A stretch of 57,898 nucleotides of DNA. Source: Streptomyces aurantiacus JA 4570 (GTDB taxonomy: Bacteria > Actinomycetota > Actinomycetes > Streptomycetales > Streptomycetaceae). Position 1 is the stretch's first letter. Each line of letters opens with the position of its first letter. The stretch spans positions 1-57,898 of the forward strand of contig NZ_AOPZ01000380.1 in the NCBI RefSeq assembly GCF_000414115.1. Reading direction: 5' to 3'. Shown one piece after another: positions 16,464 to 24,164 of this stretch. The notes beneath the pieces were generated by a model. That model made no database searches. It was not told the DNA's origin and saw nothing but the letters and a program-made list of their open reading frames with translations. The translations under genes and the position numbers were made by a program.

Positions 16464-17443
16464 CGGTGGGGGTTCCGTGGCTTCCTGTTTCTTCGCGCTG
16501 TGCCAGAACGGGTTCTGGTCCTACCGGCGCTCCGCAGGCTGATACCGCCAGTCCGGCGGCCATTTTGACGTTACGAGCGGCGTTGGTGTCGCGGTCGTGG
16601 ACGGTGCCGCAGGCGGGGCAGGTCCACTCCCGGATGTGCAGGGGTTTGGGCCCGTCGTGGTGCCCGCAGACGGAGCAGATCTGGCTGGTCGGCTCGAATC
16701 GGCCGATCGTGATCAGGGTGCGCCCGTACCGGCGGGCTTTGTAGTCGAGCATCGCGAGGAATGAGCCCCAGCCCGCGTCGTGCACCGATTTCGCCAGCCT
16801 GGTGCGGGCGAGTCCGCTCACCGTCAGGTCTTCCACTGCGATCGCTTGGTTCTCGCGCATCAGCTTTGTGGACAACCGGTGGAGGAACTCGCGGCGGGCG
16901 TCGGCCACTTGGGCGTGGGTGCGCGCCACCCTCCGGCGGGCCTTCTCGCGGTTCTTGGATCTCTTCTGCTTGCGGGACAGGTCCTGCTGGGCCTTCTTGA
17001 GCTTCTTCTCCGCGCGGCGCAGGAACCGCGGTGAGTCGATCTTCGTGCCGTCGGACAGGACGGCGAAGTGGGTGAGGCCGAGGTCGATGCCGGTGCTCTG
17101 GTCGGTGGCGGGCATGCGCTGCGTGTCCGGTCTTCGCTCCCTTGCGGTCGCCCTTGAGCGAGGCGAAGAGATTGCGGTACGCCGACTCAACGTCACGCAA
17201 GGACTGCTGGAGCACCACGGAGGAGACCTCCGCGAGCCACGCTCGTTCCGGGCGCTTCTTCGCCTCGGTGACCAGCGCTCGGGAGAGCAGGCCAAGCGAG
17301 GGGTAGGGAAGGTTCTCGGCGTGGGCGTCACGGCGGGCGCGCACGGCGTCGTTGTAGACGACGCGGGCGCACCCGAACGCCCGCGCCAGCGCACGGGCTT
17401 GGCCGGGCTCCGGGTACAGGCGAAACGCGTACCGGAGCTGCAT
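16447..17443 (-). pseudogene. tnpB: tnpB, internally deleted and frameshifted
   Basis: TnpB is an RNA-guided nuclease carried by IS200/IS605 elements. The N-terminal part (from Met at 17443: MQLRYAFRLYPEPGQARAL, ending at SLKGDRKGAKTG) is in one minus-strand frame. The C-terminal part (from STGIDLGLTHFAVLSDG) is in another, joining near 17115-17135. Full proteins of this type have about 400 residues; this copy spans 332 codons, so about 70 codons are missing together with the frame. The RuvC triad survives (GIDLG, VEDL, DRDTNAARN), as does the zinc finger (CSVCG and CPACG). The lost part corresponds to the middle of the wedge/REC lobe, so the protein is almost certainly inactive. Confidence 0.85.
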
Positions 17444-17587
17444 GCCGCTGATCGTACGAACAGGGCACACACGCGGGAACAGGGAACATGTGTTCCCTGC
17501 CTCATCCCGGCCCCCGACGGACCGGGAGCGTTCTCCGTCTTCGCCGGGACGCGAGTACAGCCGCTCCGCGCCTGCGGCCTCCTGTTT

Positions 17588-17612
17588 CCGTGCCGCTCCG
17601 CGGCACGGTCAC
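17588..17612. repeat. Shared internal hairpin, left-end copy
   Basis: CCGTGCCGC-TCC-GCGGCACGG forms a perfect 9-bp stem and is followed by TCAC, matching the copy at 16441-16463. It lies just inside the left-end hairpin at 17627-17646. Confidence 0.5.
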
Positions 17613-17774
17613 GAGATTCGCTTCACCTCCGGCCTGAAGGCCGGAGCACTGCGAATGAATCATGGTAGAGGGGCCTCGTCCTCGTACGTACGCCGATGGG
17701 GAGCCCGGCTGTCGGGTCGGGTGCCCTAACTGCCGCATACAGTGGGCGTATTGGGGGACCGGGGGAGGGGTTTC

Positions 17775-18368
17775 ATGGCGCGGGGGCGGCAACTGAGGCG
17801 ACGGCTGTGGAGTTCGCCGGGCGGGTGGGTGCTGGGAGCGGCTGCCGCCCTGCTGTGCGCGCCGCTGCTCGCGGCGTGCTCCGGGGGCGGGGCCGACGGC
17901 GGGGACCGCCTCCCGCGGGCGGAGACGGCGCGGCTGACGGCGATCGCCGACGCGTACCTCCAGCGCCGGGCCGACGCGGTGACCGCGGTGGCCCGCGACA
18001 CCGGCCCGCTGCCGCCACCCGCGCACCTGACACCCGCCTTCGCCCGCCGAACCGCCCACGACCTCGGCAAACTCGCCGAGAGCGGCCGCCAACTCCAGCG
18101 CGTCGACGGCGGCTACGGGCGCGCGCAGGTCGACACCGTCGCGCGGGCGGCGACGAGGCGGGGCGACACCGTCACCCTCGAGGTCATGGAGGACACCGAC
18201 CTCCTCCCCCCGGCCGACCAGGCCGACGCCCCGACCGAGGAGTACGCGCTGTCCCACACCCTCACCTTCGAGCGCACGGACTCCGGCGGCTGGCTGCTGG
18301 CCGGGGACCGCCCGGAGACGGGGGCCGGGATGCCGCCGGCCACCCAGGTCCGCGCCGCGTCGGGCTAG
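17775..18368 (+). CDS. Putative lipoprotein, 197 aa
   Basis: I do not recognise the family. The N-terminus is a lipoprotein signal: an Arg-rich start, a hydrophobic stretch, and the lipobox LAAC with Cys35, so the mature protein should be anchored on the outer face of the membrane. The rest is helical at first (LTAIADAYLQRRADAVTAVA) and then beta-rich (TVTLEVMEDTDLL). The ATG at 17775 is preceded by a GGGGGAGGGG ribosome site; the GTG at 17742 is less likely. It ends 18 bp before the convergent DHFR-fold gene. Function unknown. Confidence 0.7.
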   Translation: MARGRQLRRRLWSSPGGWVLGAAAALLCAPLLAACSGGGADGGDRLPRAETARLTAIADAYLQRRADAVTAVARDTGPLPPPAHLTPAFARRTAHDLGKLAESGRQLQRVDGGYGRAQVDTVARAATRRGDTVTLEVMEDTDLLPPADQADAPTEEYALSHTLTFERTDSGGWLLAGDRPETGAGMPPATQVRAASG

Positions 18369-18386
18369 ACAGGTCGAACTCCGCCT

Positions 18387-19046
18387 TCACGGACGACACT
18401 TCCGCCAGAACAGATGGTGTGTCACGCCGCTCGGGCTGGGCACGACGTCGAGATGGAACCGGTCGAGCAGTTCGTCGGGGGACTCCCAGAGTCGCAGTCC
18501 GGCCCCGAGCTTCACCGGCGAGACCGCCACGTGCATGGTGTCGACGAGGTCGGCGTCGAGGAACTCCCGGATGGTGGTGACCCCGCCGCCGAGCCGGACG
18601 TCCTTGCCCTGAGCCGCCTCCCGCGCCTGCGCCAGGACGGCGGCCGGGTCGCCGTCCACGAAGTGGAACGTGGTGTCGGACAGCGTGAACGAAGGACGCT
18701 TGTGGTGCGTCAGGACGAACACCGGGGTCCGGAACGGGGGCTCGTCCCCCCACCAGCCGCGCCACTCATGGTCGTTCCAAGGCCCGCGCAGGGGCCCGAA
18801 CTTGTTGCGGCCCATGATCTCGGCGCCGATGTTGCGGTCGTAATCCCGCGTGAGGTAGTCGTCGAGGCCACGGCTCCCGCCAGGGTCCGTACGCATGGGC
18901 CAGCTCGCGGTGGCACCCGCCCAGGCGAACAGCTTCCCGGGATCGATGGCGTGGCCGAACGGGTGCTCAAGGGTCTGGTCCTCACCGGCCCCGATCCCGT
19001 CACTGGAGACGTTGAAGTTCTGGACCCTCAGTAGCTGCTGAGCCAC
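18387..19046 (-). CDS. Dihydrofolate reductase family protein (RibD C-terminal-like)
   Basis: Predicted 219-residue cytosolic protein of the DHFR/RibD-C fold. Supporting segments are IGAEIMGRNKFGP, FVLTHHKRPSF, KDVRLGGGVTTIREFLDADLVDTMHVAVSPVKLGAG and the C-terminal strand region. Members bind NADPH, and many actinobacterial copies are of unknown substrate. The GTG at 19044-19046 is chosen because AGGAGGA lies four bases upstream and homology to family members begins there (VAQQLLRVQNFNVSSDG). The longer frame adds 13 residues without support. Not part of an obvious operon. Confidence 0.82.
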   Translation of the reverse strand: MAQQLLRVQNFNVSSDGIGAGEDQTLEHPFGHAIDPGKLFAWAGATASWPMRTDPGGSRGLDDYLTRDYDRNIGAEIMGRNKFGPLRGPWNDHEWRGWWGDEPPFRTPVFVLTHHKRPSFTLSDTTFHFVDGDPAAVLAQAREAAQGKDVRLGGGVTTIREFLDADLVDTMHVAVSPVKLGAGLRLWESPDELLDRFHLDVVPSPSGVTHHLFWRKCRP

Positions 19047-19183
19047 GTGTTCCTCCTGGGTTGGCGACACCTGGATTGGCGACAACGGTGGTGAGACTCT
19101 CCGGGCGGGAGAAACTCATCGCCACGGAGTCGGGGTAACCGGCGTCCGGCTTGCCGGATACCCCGACTCCTGCCGGGTGCCGC

Positions 19184-19474
19184 TCAGCGGCGGCGTGGGA
19201 GGACGTCGCGGAGGCGCTCCAGCGCACGAGAGATACGGACGTCGCCGCAACGCCTTTCGTGGACGAGGTGGTTGGCATTGGCCACCTTGACGGCGCACGC
19301 TGCCAGGGCCAGCAGGGCGCCGGTCAGAACCCCGCCGACGGCGAAGGCAGTGGTGCGCCGCGAGGAACGCGGCGGCAGATGGGTCGCCATCGAGCCGGTC
19401 AGGTCGGTCAGGTCGGTCGGCTCGGTCAGGTCGGACAGGTCGAACTTCGAGACGATCGAATTCACAGTGGCCAC
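19184..19474 (-). CDS. Small membrane protein with DLT repeats, 96 aa
   Basis: An unrecognised small protein. The N-terminal region has a short acidic repeat (DLSDLTEPTDLTDLTG) encoded by 9-bp tandem units, then one hydrophobic helix (AFAVGGVLTGALLALAACAV) and a basic C-terminal tail (RALERLRDVLPRRR), suggesting a cytoplasmic repeat and one membrane pass. The GTG at 19472-19474 has GAGAGG upstream; a frame extending to 19639 is possible. Function unknown. Confidence 0.45.
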   Translation of the reverse strand: MATVNSIVSKFDLSDLTEPTDLTDLTGSMATHLPPRSSRRTTAFAVGGVLTGALLALAACAVKVANANHLVHERRCGDVRISRALERLRDVLPRRR

Positions 19475-19688
19475 AGAGGGCTTCCTCTCCACCCGGTGAG
19501 CGGGCGGTCCGCTCGTCGGTTCATTCGCGGAGAGACTGCGCTCTGCCTGCACGGATATGCGCCGGACGCCCGGATTCACCCCCTGTGAGTGATCACCGCG
19601 CTTCGGCTGATTCGGCTCGACACGGCGAGAGGCCGTCAAGAAGACACCCCTCGCCGTGCCGTGTAGCCCTGGCTGCCGTCAACCACCG

Positions 19689-21047
19689 TCAGCTACCGGA
19701 GCAGTACTGCTGCTCCTTCCCGATGGACCGATACATGCAGTCCGAGTTCTCCAGCAACTGCAGCACCGCGTCCTTGTTGCGGGACGTCTCGCGTTCGATG
19801 ACCTCGTCGGGCGGGTAGAAACCGCCGCCGCCGGAGCGCGGGTACATCTCGAAGGTGTAGCTGAAGATCTTCTGGTCGCCCCACAGCCAGTCGTCGATGG
19901 AGCCGTCGGTGATGTAGAGGTCGCTGGCCTGCTCGGGGGTGTAGCCGTTGCTCGCGGCCATCTTCCGGCCGACGGTGGCGTGGGCGTCGCGGTCGTCCTG
20001 GGTGAGGCCGGGAGCGGTGTCGGCGTAGGTGTAGCCGTACGGCCACAGGATCAGCTCGCTGTACGTGTGGAAGTCGATCGCGGCCTTGATCTGCTGCTTG
20101 CCGCCGACGACCCGGCTGCGTACGAAGTCCGCGACGACCTTGACCTCGGGGGCCGACTCGGCCCGCGTGCCGCGGTAGGTCTCGGAGCCCGTGGAGCCGG
20201 AGGAACCGCCGCAGCAGCCCCACTTGAAGGCCCAGTTGCGGTTCATGTCGGTGCCGACGTTGGCCGAACCGGAGTTGGGCTGGCGGTTCTTGCGCCAGCT
20301 CCGGTAGGAGCCGGTGGCGATGTCGTACTCGCCGCCGTCGGGGTTCATGTCCGGCACGATCCAGATCTCGCGCGAGTCGAGCATCTTCTTGATGCGGGCG
20401 TCGGCCGCGTAGCCGGAGCCCAGCTCGCGCAGCAGATACAGGGCCATCTCCACCGTCAGGTGCTCACGGGCGTGCTGGTGGTGGGTGAAGAGGACCTCGG
20501 GCTCGGCCTCGTCCGTGCCGACGTTGTCGCTGATCTTGATGGCGACGATGTCGCGGCCCTGGTACGACTTGCCGATCACGCGCTTGCTCATCAGGCCCGG
20601 GTACTGCTGGAGCCGCTGGTCGATCTCCGCGGTCATCTCCGCGTAGTTGTGGTAGCGGGAGTCGGCGGGCGGGAAGTCCCGCACCTCGGCGCGCTTGCCG
20701 TCGGTGCGGGCCGGCGGCGCGGGCAGCACCTTCAGCGTGTAGCCGAGCGCGCGCAGCTTCTTGGCCTGGGCGGCGTCCGCCGTGACGACGACCGCGTGGT
20801 CGTCGGCCTCGTCGATGGACACGCCGGTGGCGGCGACCGCCGTGCGCGCGGCGGGGGTCGAGGGACCCGGTATGGAGTACTGGCGGACGTCCTCGTCGGC
20901 CGCGGTGGCGGCCGCCGCCCGCTGTGCGGCCTTCTTGGCCGAGGGCGACGAGGAGTCGGACGCGGTGGCGCTGATGGGCGCCGCGACCGCGAGCGCGAGC
21001 ACGGCCGCGAGGGCCGCTGATCTCTTTCCGCGGATGCGAAGTCGCAT
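19689..21047 (-). CDS. Secreted M14 zinc carboxypeptidase
   Basis: Predicted 452-residue exported metallo-carboxypeptidase, like the Streptomyces carboxypeptidase T/SG group. The signal peptide runs to about residue 30 (MRLRIRGKRSAALAAVLAL...), followed by a pro-region to about residue 110. Zinc ligands are His and Glu in HHQHAREHLT and the later His in IDFHTYSE. The catalytic Glu is in YTFEMYP. MNRNWAFKWGCCGGSSGS is a family segment with Arg and Asn of the substrate pocket. The start ATG 21047 has AGGAG upstream. It is divergent from the Nramp-like gene. It probably degrades extracellular peptides. Confidence 0.92.
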   Translation of the reverse strand: MRLRIRGKRSAALAAVLALAVAAPISATASDSSSPSAKKAAQRAAAATAADEDVRQYSIPGPSTPAARTAVAATGVSIDEADDHAVVVTADAAQAKKLRALGYTLKVLPAPPARTDGKRAEVRDFPPADSRYHNYAEMTAEIDQRLQQYPGLMSKRVIGKSYQGRDIVAIKISDNVGTDEAEPEVLFTHHQHAREHLTVEMALYLLRELGSGYAADARIKKMLDSREIWIVPDMNPDGGEYDIATGSYRSWRKNRQPNSGSANVGTDMNRNWAFKWGCCGGSSGSTGSETYRGTRAESAPEVKVVADFVRSRVVGGKQQIKAAIDFHTYSELILWPYGYTYADTAPGLTQDDRDAHATVGRKMAASNGYTPEQASDLYITDGSIDDWLWGDQKIFSYTFEMYPRSGGGGFYPPDEVIERETSRNKDAVLQLLENSDCMYRSIGKEQQYCSGS

Positions 21048-21233
21048 GAATGCTCCTGTGGGGGTGGGGGGTGGTGCACTGCGACGCATGTGAGGTGCGG
21101 GTGACTCGGGTGCACGGGTGCCGGGTGGGCAGGCCGTGCGGCCCCATGGTCGCGGCATGGCATGCTCCGGTCAATGGCTCCTTTGAGCCGTCCCTGGCCC
21201 CTCATCCGCGCGTCCCTGCGCACGTGCCTACGC

Positions 21234-21253
21234 ACCCCTTGTGCACCAGGGGT
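21234..21253. promoter_or_regulatory. Inverted repeat before the Nramp-like gene
   Basis: ACCCCT-TGTGCACC-AGGGGT has 6-bp arms around an 8-bp loop and ends 20 bp before the ATG at 21274. It could be an operator for metal-responsive control or a short leader hairpin; no regulator is adjacent. Confidence 0.4.
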
Positions 21254-21273
21254 CTTTGCGCTTTCTTGATCGC

Positions 21274-22605
21274 ATGGCCGAAACCAAAGGTGGACCCAGC
21301 ACAGCCGGGGACGACGCCGCGGCGCCCCGCAAGTCCAGTTGGAAGTACATCGGTCCCGGCATCGTCGTCGCCGCGACCGGCGTCGGTGCGGGCGACCTCG
21401 TCGCCACGCTCATCGCGGGCAGCAACTTCGGATACACGCTGCTGTGGGCCGCCGTCATCGGCTGCGTCGTGAAGATCTCCCTCGCGGAGGCGGCCGGCCG
21501 CTGGCATCTGTCGACGGGCCGCACCCTGTTCGACGGCTGGTCGAGCCTCGGCCGCTGGACGACGTGGTTCTTCGTCGTGTACGTCGTGATCTGGGGCTTC
21601 GTGTACGGCGCGGCCGCGATGTCGTCGTCGGGGCTGCCGCTGCAGGCGCTGTTCCCGGACGTCATGGACCTCAAGTGGTGGGCGATCCTCACCGGGCTCG
21701 TCGGCCTGGCCTTCGTCTGGTTCAACAAGTACGACGTGTTCGAGAAGGTCATGACGATCCTGGTCGGCGTCATGTTCGTCGTCACCGTCTACCTGGCGAT
21801 CCGCGTCACCCCGAACCTCGCCGACGCCTTCGCGGGCCTGCTGCCCGTCGTACCGGACGAGAAGGACTCGATCCTCAACACGCTCGGCCTGATCGGCGGC
21901 GTCGGCGGCACCATCACGCTCGCGGCGTACGGTTACTGGGTCAACGCCAAGGGCTGGACGAACTCGGGCTGGATGAAGGTGATGCGCCTCGACAACCGCG
22001 TCGCGTACATCACGACCGGCGTGTTCGTCGTGGCGATGCTCTTCGTCGGCGCCGAGATGCTGCACTCCTCGAACGTCGCGATCGCCAGCGGCGACAAGGG
22101 CCTCGTGCAGCTCTCCGACATCCTGGAGAAGGAGTACGGGAACGCCACCGCCAAGCTGTTCCTGATCGGCTTCTTCGCCACCTCCTTCACGTCCCTGATC
22201 GGCGTCTGGCACGGCGTGAGCCTGATGTTCGCGGACTTCGTGGAGCGCTACCGGAAGGCGAAGGCGGGCGCCGCCAGCACCGCCCTGACCGGCGAGGAGG
22301 TCGCCTCCGGCGCCCGCGAGAAGTCGGTGCCGTTCCGCGCGTACCTGCTGTGGCTCACGTTCCCGCCCATGATCCTGCTCTTCGAGGGCCAGCCGTTCCG
22401 CCTGATCATCATCTACGGAGTGCTGGGCGCCGCCTTCATGCCGTTCCTCGCCCTGACCCTGATCTGGCTCCTCAACTCCTCGCGCACTCCGGCCGAGTGG
22501 CGCAACGGCTGGCTGAGCAACGGCATGCTGGCGGTCGCGGGCCTGCTGTTCCTGATCCTGTGCGTCAAGCAGATCGCGGACCAGGACTGGGGCAGCTTCT
22601 TCTAG
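21274..22605 (+). CDS. Nramp-related metal ion transporter
   Basis: Predicted 443-residue membrane protein with about 11 helices and the Nramp (SLC11/LeuT) fold. TM1 reads GIVVAATGVGAGDLVATL instead of the DPGN motif that binds Mn2+/Fe2+ in classical Nramp proteins. TM6 reads GGVGGTITLAAYGYWVN instead of the usual MPHN region. It therefore belongs to a divergent Nramp branch, and the transported ion is uncertain. I prefer the ATG at 21274 (MAETKGG) to the GTG at 21241 because the latter begins inside the palindrome, but neither has a clear ribosome site. It is convergent with the chitinase gene, 21 bp apart. Confidence 0.85.
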   Translation: MAETKGGPSTAGDDAAAPRKSSWKYIGPGIVVAATGVGAGDLVATLIAGSNFGYTLLWAAVIGCVVKISLAEAAGRWHLSTGRTLFDGWSSLGRWTTWFFVVYVVIWGFVYGAAAMSSSGLPLQALFPDVMDLKWWAILTGLVGLAFVWFNKYDVFEKVMTILVGVMFVVTVYLAIRVTPNLADAFAGLLPVVPDEKDSILNTLGLIGGVGGTITLAAYGYWVNAKGWTNSGWMKVMRLDNRVAYITTGVFVVAMLFVGAEMLHSSNVAIASGDKGLVQLSDILEKEYGNATAKLFLIGFFATSFTSLIGVWHGVSLMFADFVERYRKAKAGAASTALTGEEVASGAREKSVPFRAYLLWLTFPPMILLFEGQPFRLIIIYGVLGAAFMPFLALTLIWLLNSSRTPAEWRNGWLSNGMLAVAGLLFLILCVKQIADQDWGSFF

Positions 22606-22626
22606 CGCTACGGGCGGCCGTTGGTG

Positions 22627-23658
22627 CTACGGGAGACCGTGTACGTGCGGCCCCACGGCGTTGGACCACGCGTTGCCGTTGGCCGCGTCCCAGTTGGTGG
22701 ACCAGGTCATGGCGCCACGGATGCCCGGGTAGGTCTTCGACGGCTTGAAGGAGCCGCAGTTGGTGCCCTTGGCCAGGCAGTCGAGGGCTTTGTTCACCAC
22801 GGACGGCGAGACGTAGCCGGACCCGGCGCCCCGCGTCGACGCCGGCGTGCCGATGCCGACCTGCGACGGCGCGAGCCCGCCCTCCAGCTGGATGCAGGCG
22901 AGAGCGGTCAGGAAGTCGACGGACCCCTGGCTGTAGACCTTGCCGTCGCACCCGAGCATCGAACCGCTGTTGTAGTACTGCATGTTGACGACGGTGAGGA
23001 TGTCCTTCACGTTCAGCGCGGTCTTGAAGTACTCGTTCTTGGTGGACTGCATGTCGATGGTCTGCGGCGCCATCGTCAGTACGAACCCGGGGCCGGCCTT
23101 CTGCCCCAGTGACTTCAGGGCCTGCGTCATATAGGTGGAGTTGAGCCCGTTCTCCAGGTCGATGTCGACGCCGTCGAAGCCGTACTCCCGCATGAGGGAG
23201 TAGACGGAGTTCGCGAAGTTGGTGGCGGCGGCCGAGCTGTTCACCGCCACGGCGCCGCGCTCACCGCCGACCGAGATGATGACGGACTTGCCCGCCGCCT
23301 GCTTCGCCTTGATGTCGGCCTTGAACTGGTCGACGGTGTAGCCGCCGAGCCCGGCCGAGTCGAGGTTGAAGGTCACCTGCCCGGGCGTGCCGGTGGCGTC
23401 CGCGAAGGCCACGGCGATGATGTCGTACTGGTTCTGGACCTGGCTCAACTTCTGTACGGTCGCGCCGTTGTTGAAGTTCTGCCAGTAGCCGGTGACGGCG
23501 TGCTTGGGCACGGCGCGGCTGCCCGCGGGCCCCTGCGCGCCGGCGTCCGCCGTAGGAGCACCGGCGGTGAACAGCCCGGTCAGGGCGAGCCCGAGAGCCG
23601 CAAGACCACCGGCGAGAGCGCCGACCCTGCGGCGCGGGGGTATGTGTGCGCGGTCCAC
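22627..23658 (-). CDS. Secreted GH18 chitinase
   Basis: Predicted 343-residue exported endochitinase. The signal peptide is Arg-rich then hydrophobic (RRRVGALAGGLAALGLALTGLF). The mature protein is one GH18 TIM barrel starting at HAVTGYWQNFNNG. The catalytic DxxDxDxE motif is intact (FDGVDIDLE). The Trp-containing ending GAMTWSTNWDAANG closes the active site. There is no separate chitin-binding domain. The GTG at 23658 has GGAGG in front; the upstream frame to 24054 is not coding. A DasR-like operator overlaps the promoter (23745-23771), so induction by chitin breakdown products is expected. Confidence 0.93.
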   Translation of the reverse strand: MDRAHIPPRRRVGALAGGLAALGLALTGLFTAGAPTADAGAQGPAGSRAVPKHAVTGYWQNFNNGATVQKLSQVQNQYDIIAVAFADATGTPGQVTFNLDSAGLGGYTVDQFKADIKAKQAAGKSVIISVGGERGAVAVNSSAAATNFANSVYSLMREYGFDGVDIDLENGLNSTYMTQALKSLGQKAGPGFVLTMAPQTIDMQSTKNEYFKTALNVKDILTVVNMQYYNSGSMLGCDGKVYSQGSVDFLTALACIQLEGGLAPSQVGIGTPASTRGAGSGYVSPSVVNKALDCLAKGTNCGSFKPSKTYPGIRGAMTWSTNWDAANGNAWSNAVGPHVHGLP

Positions 23659-23744
23659 TTCTGCCTCCGTGGGGGGATGTGGGGGAGTGGCCCGGTGAAG
23701 GCCGGGAGGAAACGGTGGCCACCGCTGTTTGCTTGGTCGTACAA

Positions 23745-23771
23745 GCTGGTCCAGACCAATGAGGTTGTCAA
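23745..23771 (-). promoter_or_regulatory. DasR-like operator (dre) and -35 box of the chitinase gene
   Basis: On the minus strand, TTGGTCTGGACCAG (23759-23746) closely matches the DasR site consensus (TGGTCTAGACCA core); the TGGTC/GACCA arms are perfect. A consensus -35 box TTGACA lies at 23771-23766, and the operator covers the position of the -10 box. DasR is the GntR-type N-acetylglucosamine regulator that represses chitinase genes in Streptomyces. DasR binding here is inferred from motif and gene type. Confidence 0.8.
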
Positions 23772-24095
23772 GAGTTTGAACAGAGCGGGGCGGGGGGCGG
23801 GAGCCGACTGCGAAGAGTGATCCTCCGCGCCCCCGAGGTGGCGATTTCTGTGCGGCCCCGCGCGGCCCCGCGTCGATCGCAACCGTCGCGTCGGCAAAGC
23901 GATGTAACGGTGACACGGCCGCAAACCTGGCTGCGGCGCGGTCGCCGGAATGGCGCGTTCGCGCCTCCGGCTGTTCGTCGATCTCACTTTGCGTGATGAG
24001 TCGCACGTCGGTCGACCGGCGCTGGAAGCTCAAGTTCCGCCCGTTTTTCGGCACTTAGGCTTCCCTGGACACCTGGAATTGTGTCGCCCTTCACA

Positions 24096-24125
24096 TTGAC
24101 TTGGGGAACTGGTGCCGAGTTAACT
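24096..24125 (+). promoter_or_regulatory. Candidate promoter of the LamG-Rhs locus
   Basis: TTGACT (24096-24101) and TTAACT (24120-24125) with an 18-bp spacer precede the LamG gene by 40 bp. The rest of the 505-bp gap 23659-24164 contains the chitinase control region and no gene. Confidence 0.5.
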
Positions 24126-24164
24126 CACTCCGCCTGCAAACTGTGAAGGATTAGTGACTCTGGG

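Larger units (their letters stand above)
16399..17646 (-). mobile_element. Decayed IS200/IS605-type element (TnpB only)
   Basis: The element contains a damaged tnpB and no tnpA. Its probable ends are hairpins: 17627-17646 at the left end upstream of tnpB (CTCCGGCC-TGAA-GGCCGGAG, 8-bp stem) and 16399-16412 at the right end downstream (CACCC-TGAG-GGGTG, 5-bp stem with a matching TGAx loop). Subterminal hairpins with unpaired loops are typical of this family, which lacks terminal inverted repeats. The right end lies 10 bp after the GntP stop. No target duplication is expected for this family. Confidence 0.65.

Noticed and set aside
21048..21273. Metal riboswitch before the Nramp-like gene
   Set aside because: The leader is too short, has only one simple inverted repeat and shows no known riboswitch core.
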